Source: Ruminococcus hominis (lineage in GTDB: Bacteria > Bacillota > Clostridia > Lachnospirales > Lachnospiraceae). Taken from it: a DNA stretch of 64,000 nucleotides. Within the stretch, counting starts at the first letter, position 1, and each line of letters opens with the position of its first letter. The DNA lies in contig NZ_JACOPE010000001.1 of the NCBI RefSeq assembly GCF_014287355.1, positions 1,364,001 through 1,428,000 of the forward strand, written 5' to 3'. The position numbers and the translations under genes were made by a program. The notes beneath the pieces are model-generated. The model searched no databases. It was not told the DNA's origin and worked only from the letters and a program-made list of their open reading frames with translations. Shown here in pieces: positions 44,369 through 51,094 of the stretch.

Positions 44369-45877
44369 ATGATGAGAGGATTACAGACTACAGTAAGAAT
44401 GATCAGAAGAAGAGTATTTACAGAAGTTGCAAAATTAGGTTTCAAAGCAAATGCAGAGACATTAATTGATGATATGGAAGCAATTCCATATGAAATTGTT
44501 ACCGAGGATCAGGATTACCGAGATAGCCGTTATCGAGCAAGAGCTGTTGTGCGTGAAAGATTGCGTTTGGCAATGGGGTTATCTCTTCGTCCAGAGAATA
44601 AACCTGTGCATCTTACACAGGGAGTAGAAGCAAGTAATATTTCGGAAAAATATTATGAGCCACCATTGATGCAGGTAATTCCTTCAGCATGTGAAGCATG
44701 TGAGGAAAGAGGATATGAAGTATCTAATATGTGCAAAGGTTGTCTTGCACATCCATGTCAGGAAGTCTGTCCAAAGGGTGCAATTTCCATGGTGGATGGA
44801 AAATCATATATAGACCAGACAAAGTGCATTAAGTGTGGAAAATGCAAGTCTGCCTGTCCATATGACGCAATTGCAAAAAAAGAACGTCCATGTAAAAATG
44901 CATGTGGAGTTGGAGCAATTGTATCGGATAAAATGGGAAGAGCTTATATTGATCCTGACAAGTGTGTATCATGCGGTATGTGTATGGTAAGTTGTCCATT
45001 TGGAGCAATTTCTGATAAATCGCAGATATTCCAGCTTGCACGTGCTTTAAGTGAAGGGGAAGAAATTGTTGCAGAAATCGCACCGGCATTTGTAGGTCAG
45101 TTTGGAGAAAATATTACTGCAAGAAATATTAAAGCTGCATTGCAGGAAATGGGATTTTCAGAAGCGTATGAAGTCGCACTTGGAGCAGATATCGGGGCAG
45201 TGGCAGAGGCACATCACTATGTAAATAAAGTTGTATCAGGAGAACTCCCGTTTCTTCTTACATCATGTTGTCCATCCTGGGCAATGCTTGCAAAAAAACA
45301 GTTTCCAGATTTGATCGATCAGATTTCACAGGAGCTGACACCTATGGTTGCAACGGCAAGAACAATTAAGCAGGAGCATCCAAATGCAAAGGTTGTGTTT
45401 ATCGGACCATGCGCAGCAAAGAAACTGGAGGCTTCCAGAAGGACAGTAAGAAGTGATGTAGATTTTGTTGTGACATTTGAAGAGTTGCAGGCTATGTTTG
45501 ATGCAAAAGGAATTGATTTGACAAAATATGAAGCAGAATCTTCTTTCCATGATGCAACCGGTGCAGGACGTGGATATGCATGTGCAGGCGGCGTTGCAGC
45601 AGCAATTGAAGAATGTATTAAAGAGTATTATCCAGGTGTAGACGTAAACATCGAACATGCAGAGGGTCTTGCAGAATGTAGAAAAACACTGCTTCTTGCA
45701 AAAGCCGGCAAGATGAATGGCTGCCTGATTGAAGGAATGGGATGCCCGGGAGGATGCGTTGCAGGAGCAGGAACTAACATTCCAATTCCACAGGCTAAGA
45801 AAGATGTTGCAACTTATGTGAAGAACTCAACAAAATCAATTCCACCAAAGGAATTAGAGAATATTGAATTAAAATAG
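44369..45877 (+). CDS. [FeFe] hydrogenase-like protein, group B type, with ferredoxin-like clusters
   Basis: 502-aa iron-sulfur protein. The N-terminal ~100 residues have no recognised domain. A Cys-rich ferredoxin-like region follows (CKGCLAHPCQEVCP, CIKCGKCKSACP, CVSCGMCMVSCP). The H-cluster domain carries L1 TSCCPSW (C300/C301), L2 GPCAAKK (C348) and L3 MGCPGGCVAGAG (C459/C463). Catalytic group A enzymes have MPCxxKxxE and GCxxGGG instead; GPC and GCVAGAG are typical of group B enzymes, whose role (H2 turnover or sensing) is less well known. It lies 18 bp after metH behind AAAGGAGG and may share its transcript. Confidence 0.88.
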   Translation: MMRGLQTTVRMIRRRVFTEVAKLGFKANAETLIDDMEAIPYEIVTEDQDYRDSRYRARAVVRERLRLAMGLSLRPENKPVHLTQGVEASNISEKYYEPPLMQVIPSACEACEERGYEVSNMCKGCLAHPCQEVCPKGAISMVDGKSYIDQTKCIKCGKCKSACPYDAIAKKERPCKNACGVGAIVSDKMGRAYIDPDKCVSCGMCMVSCPFGAISDKSQIFQLARALSEGEEIVAEIAPAFVGQFGENITARNIKAALQEMGFSEAYEVALGADIGAVAEAHHYVNKVVSGELPFLLTSCCPSWAMLAKKQFPDLIDQISQELTPMVATARTIKQEHPNAKVVFIGPCAAKKLEASRRTVRSDVDFVVTFEELQAMFDAKGIDLTKYEAESSFHDATGAGRGYACAGGVAAAIEECIKEYYPGVDVNIEHAEGLAECRKTLLLAKAGKMNGCLIEGMGCPGGCVAGAGTNIPIPQAKKDVATYVKNSTKSIPPKELENIELK

Positions 45878-45896
45878 TCTGATAGTTTAGAAATAA

Positions 45897-45943
45897 AAAG
45901 CAGGCATAGAATGACACGAAAAAGCAGTTCTATGTCTGCTTTA
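45897..45943 (+). terminator. Rho-independent terminator after the hydrogenase-like gene
   Basis: AAAGCAGGCATAGAA (45897-45911) pairs with TTCTATGTCTGCTTT (45928-45942), one G-U. The alaS -35 box starts in its last bases. Confidence 0.8.
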
Positions 45944-45968
45944 CATTTGAAAAATGCTATGTTATTAT
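45940..45968 (+). promoter_or_regulatory. Sigma-A promoter of alaS
   Basis: TTTACA (45940-45945), 17-bp spacer, TATTAT (45963-45968). The -35 overlaps the preceding terminator's T-rich end. The leader is too short for a T-box. Confidence 0.62.
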
Positions 45969-46007
45969 ATGAAATAGTATGTTTTTAATTTACAGGAGGA
46001 GAAGGCA

Positions 46008-48647
46008 ATGCAGCCATATGGAGTAAACCAATTAAGAAAAATGTTTTTAGAGTTCTTTGAGAGCAAAGGACATCTTGCGATGAAGAGCTTTTCGCTGGTG
46101 CCTCATAACGATAAAAGTTTGTTACTGATCAATTCAGGAATGGCACCATTAAAACCATATTTTACAGGACAGGAGATTCCACCTAGAACACGTGTGACAA
46201 CATGTCAGAAGTGTATTCGTACAGGCGATATTGAGAATGTAGGTAAGACAGCACGTCACGGTACATTTTTTGAGATGCTTGGAAACTTTTCGTTTGGAGA
46301 TTATTTCAAAGAAGAAGCAATCGAATGGTCATGGGAGTTCTTGACAGAAGTAGTCGGACTGGATCCGGAAAGATTATATCCATCTATTTATGAGAATGAT
46401 GACGAGGCTTTTGAAATCTGGAATAAAAAGATGGGAATCCCGGCAGAGAGAATTTTCAGATTTGGTAAAGAAGATAACTTCTGGGAGCATGGTTCAGGTC
46501 CTTGCGGTCCATGCTCAGAGATTTATTATGATCGTGGAGAAAAATACGGATGTGGTAAACCAGGATGTACAGTAGGTTGTGAATGCGACCGTTACATGGA
46601 AATCTGGAACAATGTATTTACACAGTTTGATAACGATGGCAATGGAAATTATTCTGAATTAGAGCAGAAGAATATTGATACAGGTATGGGATTAGAGCGT
46701 CTTGCAAGTGTTGTACAGGACGTTGATTCAATTTTTGATGTTGATACAATTAAGGCACTTCGAGATCATGTATCTAAGCTTGCAAACAAAGAATATGGAA
46801 AAGATTATAATACGGATGTTTCACTCCGTGTTATCACAGATCACGTGCGTTCTGTAACATTTATGATTTCTGATGGTATTATGCCTTCAAATGAAGGCCG
46901 TGGATATGTACTTCGTCGTCTGCTTCGTCGTGCATGCCGTCATGGAAGATTATTAGGAATCGAGGGAAATTTCCTGCCAGAACTTGCAGAGACTGTAATT
47001 GCCGGTTCGAAAGACGGATATCCTGAATTGGAAGAAAAGAAAGAATTTATTTTAAAGGTTATAGCAAAAGAGGAAGAGCAGTTTAATAAAACAATCGACC
47101 AGGGTCTTGGAATCCTTTCTGATATGATTGCAAACATGGAAGAAAAAGGTGAGAAAACATTGTCCGGTGAAGATGCATTCCGTCTTTATGACACATATGG
47201 ATTCCCATTAGATCTGACAAAAGAAATTCTGGAAGAAAAAGATTTGGATGTAGATGAAGACGGATTCCATGCAGCAATGGAAATCCAGAGAAAGACTGCC
47301 CGTGATGCCCGTGAAGTGACAAACTATATGGGAGCTGACGTAACTGTATATGAGTCTATCGATCCAAGCGTAACAAGCAAGTTTGTTGGTTATGATAATC
47401 TGACATATGAATCAAACGTAACAGTACTGACTTCTGAGACAGCAGTGGTTGATGCTCTTTCAGATGGAGAAAGAGGAACTGTATTTGTAGAGGAAACACC
47501 ATTTTATGCAACAAGTGGTGGACAAGAAGCAGATACTGGTGTGATTCGTACAGCAGATGGTGAATTTAAAGTAGAAGATACGATTAAGCTTCTCGGTGGT
47601 AAGATTGGTCATGTAGGTATTGTGACAAAAGGTATGATTAAAGTAGCAGACAAGGCTACTCTTGAAGTAAACGCAGAAAAACGAGCACTTTCTGCTCGTA
47701 ACCATAGCGCTACTCATTTGCTTCAGAAAGCACTTCGTATAGTACTTGGCAATCATGTTGAGCAGGCAGGTTCAAGTGTAAATGAAGACAGATTACGTTT
47801 TGACTTTACTCATTTTTCTGCAATGACAGCAGAAGAACTTGAGAAGGTTGAGAAGATTGTAAATGATGCAATTCAGAAAGCACTTCCAGTTGTGATTAAG
47901 AATATGCCGATTGAAGAGGCTAAAAAGACAGGCGCACAGGCATTGTTTGGTGAAAAATATGGAGATGTCGTACGTGTTGTAAATATGGGTGATTTTTCAA
48001 TTGAGTTCTGTGGAGGTACTCATGTATCTAATACATCTGAAATCATGGCTCTCAAGATTGTATCTGAGTCAGGTGTTGCAGCTGGAGTACGTCGTATTGA
48101 GGCACTTACATCAGAGGGCTTATTGAAATATTATAGCGATTTGGAAAATAAACTTCGTGATGCAGCAAAACTTTTGAAAACAACACCAGATACAGTTTCA
48201 GAGAAGATTGCTCATCTTCAGGCAGAAAATAAAACTCTTCATAGTGAGCTGGAGAGCTTGAAGAGTAAGATGGCACAGGATGCAGCCGGAGATATTATGA
48301 ATCAGGTGAAGGAAATTTCAGGTGTTAAATTGCTTGCAGCAGAACTTGACGGTGTAGACATGAATGGTCTTCGTGATCTTGGAGACCAGATGAAAGAAAA
48401 ACTTGATGACGGAGTAGTCGTATTGGCATCAGGTAATGATGGCAAAGTAAGCTTGATGGTTATGGCAACAGATGGAGCTATGAAAAAAGGAGCACATGCC
48501 GGTAATCTTGTCAAAGCAATTGCAGGATGTGTAGGCGGTGGCGGCGGTGGTCGTCCAAACATGGCTCAGGCTGGAGGAAAGAATCCGGCAGGTATTGCAG
48601 ATGCATTGAAAAAGGCAGAAGAGGTACTTTCTGAGCAACTTGCATAG
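46008..48647 (+). CDS. alaS: Alanine--tRNA ligase
   Basis: Charges tRNA-Ala and edits mischarged Ser/Gly; 879 aa. The class II catalytic domain starts with NQLRKMFLEFFESKGH and has RHGTFFEMLGNFSFGDYFKEEAI. The editing domain zinc ligands are NHSATHLL (H566, H570) and CGGTHV (C668, H672). The C-terminal coiled coil and C-Ala domain end with GGGGGRPNMAQAGGKNP. AGGAGG precedes the ATG. All editing residues are present. Confidence 0.97.
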   Translation: MQPYGVNQLRKMFLEFFESKGHLAMKSFSLVPHNDKSLLLINSGMAPLKPYFTGQEIPPRTRVTTCQKCIRTGDIENVGKTARHGTFFEMLGNFSFGDYFKEEAIEWSWEFLTEVVGLDPERLYPSIYENDDEAFEIWNKKMGIPAERIFRFGKEDNFWEHGSGPCGPCSEIYYDRGEKYGCGKPGCTVGCECDRYMEIWNNVFTQFDNDGNGNYSELEQKNIDTGMGLERLASVVQDVDSIFDVDTIKALRDHVSKLANKEYGKDYNTDVSLRVITDHVRSVTFMISDGIMPSNEGRGYVLRRLLRRACRHGRLLGIEGNFLPELAETVIAGSKDGYPELEEKKEFILKVIAKEEEQFNKTIDQGLGILSDMIANMEEKGEKTLSGEDAFRLYDTYGFPLDLTKEILEEKDLDVDEDGFHAAMEIQRKTARDAREVTNYMGADVTVYESIDPSVTSKFVGYDNLTYESNVTVLTSETAVVDALSDGERGTVFVEETPFYATSGGQEADTGVIRTADGEFKVEDTIKLLGGKIGHVGIVTKGMIKVADKATLEVNAEKRALSARNHSATHLLQKALRIVLGNHVEQAGSSVNEDRLRFDFTHFSAMTAEELEKVEKIVNDAIQKALPVVIKNMPIEEAKKTGAQALFGEKYGDVVRVVNMGDFSIEFCGGTHVSNTSEIMALKIVSESGVAAGVRRIEALTSEGLLKYYSDLENKLRDAAKLLKTTPDTVSEKIAHLQAENKTLHSELESLKSKMAQDAAGDIMNQVKEISGVKLLAAELDGVDMNGLRDLGDQMKEKLDDGVVVLASGNDGKVSLMVMATDGAMKKGAHAGNLVKAIAGCVGGGGGGRPNMAQAGGKNPAGIADALKKAEEVLSEQLA

Positions 48648-48665
48648 GAATATCATGTGAATCCT

Positions 48666-48690
48666 AACAAAAATTATAACAATTTTTGTT
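48666..48690 (+). terminator. AT-rich palindrome after alaS, weak terminator
   Basis: AACAAAAATT (48666-48675) and AATTTTTGTT (48681-48690) form a perfect 10-bp inverted repeat around ATAAC. The T run is inside the stem rather than after it, so termination strength is uncertain. Confidence 0.5.
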
Positions 48691-48700
48691 GAAAAAACAG

Positions 48701-48728
48701 TTGACGTAGCTGAAAAATATGTTATAAT
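48701..48728 (+). promoter_or_regulatory. Sigma-A promoter of rpsU
   Basis: TTGACG (48701-48706), 16-bp spacer, perfect TATAAT (48723-48728). Confidence 0.75.
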
Positions 48729-48807
48729 CATTTGTAGTGCAATAAATATACCCGAACAGTCGTATGATGCACAATACAAGGCTGGAGGGGAGGTTAGGTG
48801 TGAGACT

Positions 48808-48984
48808 ATGTCAAATGTAATCGTTAAAGAAAACGAAACGTTAGATAGTGCTTTACGCAGATTCAAAAGAAACTGTGCGAAAGCTGGCATTCAGCAGGAG
48901 ATTCGTAAAAGAGAACATTACGAAAAGCCAAGCGTAAGACGTAAAAAGAAATCTGAAGCTGCTAGAAAACGTAAGTATAATTAA
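48808..48984 (+). CDS. rpsU: Small ribosomal subunit protein bS21
   Basis: 58-aa very basic ribosomal protein that joins the 30S late and influences start-site choice. Translation gives [20 protein letters not shown] at the start and a Lys/Arg-rich tail [15 protein letters not shown], the full S21 pattern. The ATG at 48808 lies downstream of a GGAGGGGAGG-rich stretch (about 48784-48793). Own promoter and terminator; it is not linked to dnaG/rpoD as in some other groups. Confidence 0.95.
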   Translation: MSNVIVKENETLDSALRRFKRNCAKAGIQQEIRKREHYEKPSVRRKKKSEAARKRKYN

Positions 48985-48996
48985 TAGTGCAGATTA

Positions 48997-49027
48997 ACAA
49001 GGTACTGAATTCAGTGCCTTGTTTTTT
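48997..49027 (+). terminator. Rho-independent terminator of rpsU
   Basis: ACAAGGTACTGA pairs with TCAGTGCCTTGT (one G-U), followed by TTTTTT. Confidence 0.85.
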
Positions 49028-49029
49028 AT

Positions 49030-49153
49030 TACATGAGAAATTACATTTCTCGTGTATTCAAGTCGAACGTCCGTGAGACTTGGCGCGTGATTCTGCTCAG
49101 CGAAGCTGACATATTCCTATCAGAATCACTGCGCATCCTCGCGGAGCGTTTAT
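49030..49153 (-). repeat. Intergenic repeat mosaic with copy D of the dispersed module
   Basis: Positions 49111-49153 are the inverted 41/43 match to copy C at 9623-9665, with core GCTCCGCGAGGATGCGCA on the minus strand. Upstream are three palindromes. TACATGAGAAAT pairs with ATTTCTCGTGTA (49030-49056). CAAGTC pairs with GACTTG (49059-49082). GCGC-GTGATTCTG pairs with CAGAATCAC-T-GCGC (49083-49134), which contains CAGC-GAA-GCTG. No open reading frame of note. With the next entries it fills the 512-bp gap between rpsU and gdhA. Confidence 0.75.
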
Positions 49154-49238
49154 CTCAGTCGGAGATTGGACTCCCACTGAGATAAATTTGCTATTACTCA
49201 CCACCTAAAGAGGTGGGAGTCTTCTCGACTGAGATAAA
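49149..49238. mobile_element. MITE-like 90-bp unit with 13-bp perfect terminal inverted repeats
   Basis: TTTATCTCAGTCG (49149-49161) and CGACTGAGATAAA (49226-49238) are exact reverse complements. Nested inside, GACTCCCAC (49169-49177) and GTGGGAGTC (49213-49221) are also exact complements, with the hairpin CCACCT-AAAG-AGGTGG (49201-49216) at the centre. The left end can alternatively pair with an internal copy (ACTGAGATAAA, 49176-49186). No transposase is present. Mobility is inferred from form only. Confidence 0.5.
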
Positions 49239-49245
49239 AATCTTC

Positions 49246-49310
49246 TGGTAGGATTGGTAGTACAGTGTACAATGTAGATTTCGCAGGCACTGGTACGCGC
49301 AAAGCCCATT
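49246..49310 (+). repeat. Degenerate copy E of the dispersed repeat
   Basis: GTGTACAATGTAG (49265-49277) is identical to copy A 2432-2444. The flanks resemble copies A and B (GCAGGC near the GCAAGC position, GCGCAAA at the end), but the upstream core and hairpin are lost. Confidence 0.5.
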
Positions 49311-49313
49311 TTT

Positions 49314-49390
49314 AAGAAATTATTTTACAAGGTTTCAGTGATACTTTTATCACGTTAATGTAACAGTGTTGTAAAATAATAAAATTTCTT
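49314..49390 (+). promoter_or_regulatory. Long dyad upstream of the gdhA promoter
   Basis: TATTTTACAA (49321-49330) is the exact complement of TTGTAAAATA (49369-49378). The dyad extends to AAGAAAT/ATTTCTT on the outside. A perfect GTGATA-CTTT-TATCAC hairpin (49338-49353) lies in the centre. It ends 2 bp before the -35 box. It could be an operator for a nitrogen or carbon regulator (inference). Confidence 0.5.
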
Positions 49391-49391
49391 A

Positions 49392-49420
49392 TTGACAACA
49401 GAGGATAATGCTTATACAAT
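49392..49420 (+). promoter_or_regulatory. Sigma-A promoter of gdhA
   Basis: Consensus TTGACA (49392-49397), 17-bp spacer, TACAAT (49415-49420). Confidence 0.78.
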
Positions 49421-49444
49421 AAAGAACGAAGACAAAGATGTCGG

Positions 49445-49473
49445 AAAGCTTGCAGACTAACTGCATGCTTTTT
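49445..49473 (+). terminator. Terminator-like hairpin in the gdhA leader
   Basis: AAAGCTTGCAG (49445-49455) pairs with CTGCATGCTTT (49461-49471), one mismatch, followed by further T. It lies between the promoter and the AGGAGG ribosome site (49482-49487), so it can act as an attenuator. No alternative antiterminator was found by eye. Confidence 0.55.
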
Positions 49474-49490
49474 CTAGTTTTAGGAGGTAG

Positions 49491-50831
<1,341 letters not shown>

Positions 50832-50846
50832 TCAGATAAAAAATGA

Positions 50847-50875
50847 TTGACATTTTAAAATTAAAATTGTATAGT
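50847..50875 (+). promoter_or_regulatory. Sigma-A promoter of the riboswitch/P-type ATPase unit
   Basis: Consensus TTGACA (50847-50852), 17-bp spacer, TATAGT (50870-50875). It directly precedes the yybP-ykoY element. Confidence 0.75.
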
Positions 50876-50881
50876 TACCTT

Positions 50882-50977
50882 GTAAAAGGGAGTAATCGAC
50901 GTACATAGTGCGTTCACGATGTCGTCAATACGATGGGTCTACCTATCCGTATCGTGATGAAATGATGAGACTTTTGC
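50882..50977 (+). ncRNA. yybP-ykoY manganese riboswitch
   Basis: P1 is GTAAAAG (50882-50888) with CTTTTGC (50971-50977). The first conserved loop is GGGAGTAA (50888-50895). CGAC (50897-50900) can pair with GTCG (50921-50924). The second conserved loop is GTCGTCAATACG (50921-50932). It leads into a P3 hairpin with ATACG/CGTAT, GAT/ATC and GGT/ACC pairs (50928-50952). The two conserved loops match the known yybP-ykoY consensus. The downstream gene is a cation P-type ATPase, a known target class. The P1 3' strand is also part of the terminator stem, giving an ON switch. Confidence 0.85.
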
Positions 50978-51018
50978 TGTATCATAATTAGATTGATACA
51001 GCAAAAGTCTCTTTTTTT
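50967..51018 (+). terminator. Riboswitch expression-platform terminator
   Basis: GAGACTTTTGCTGTATCA (50967-50984) pairs perfectly with TGATACAGCAAAAGTCTC (50994-51011), followed by seven T. The 5' arm contains the P1 3' strand (50971-50977), so aptamer folding and termination are mutually exclusive. Confidence 0.88.
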
Positions 51019-51019
51019 A

Positions 51020-51048
51020 TATATTAGCAAAAGTTTTTTTCCTAATAT
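51020..51048 (+). repeat. Solo degenerate hairpin of the dispersed repeat
   Basis: TATATTAG (51020-51027) and CTAATAT (51042-51048) match the ends of the opening hairpin of copies A and B; the middle is altered. As with A and B it directly follows a terminator. Confidence 0.5.
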
Positions 51049-51094
51049 GTAAAATGATTCCTTTTAAATAATTTGAAAGAAGGAGAGAACTGGT

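Noticed and set aside
45969..46007. T-box leader upstream of alaS
   Set aside because: The predicted leader is under 40 nt and has no T-box sequence or specifier hairpin.
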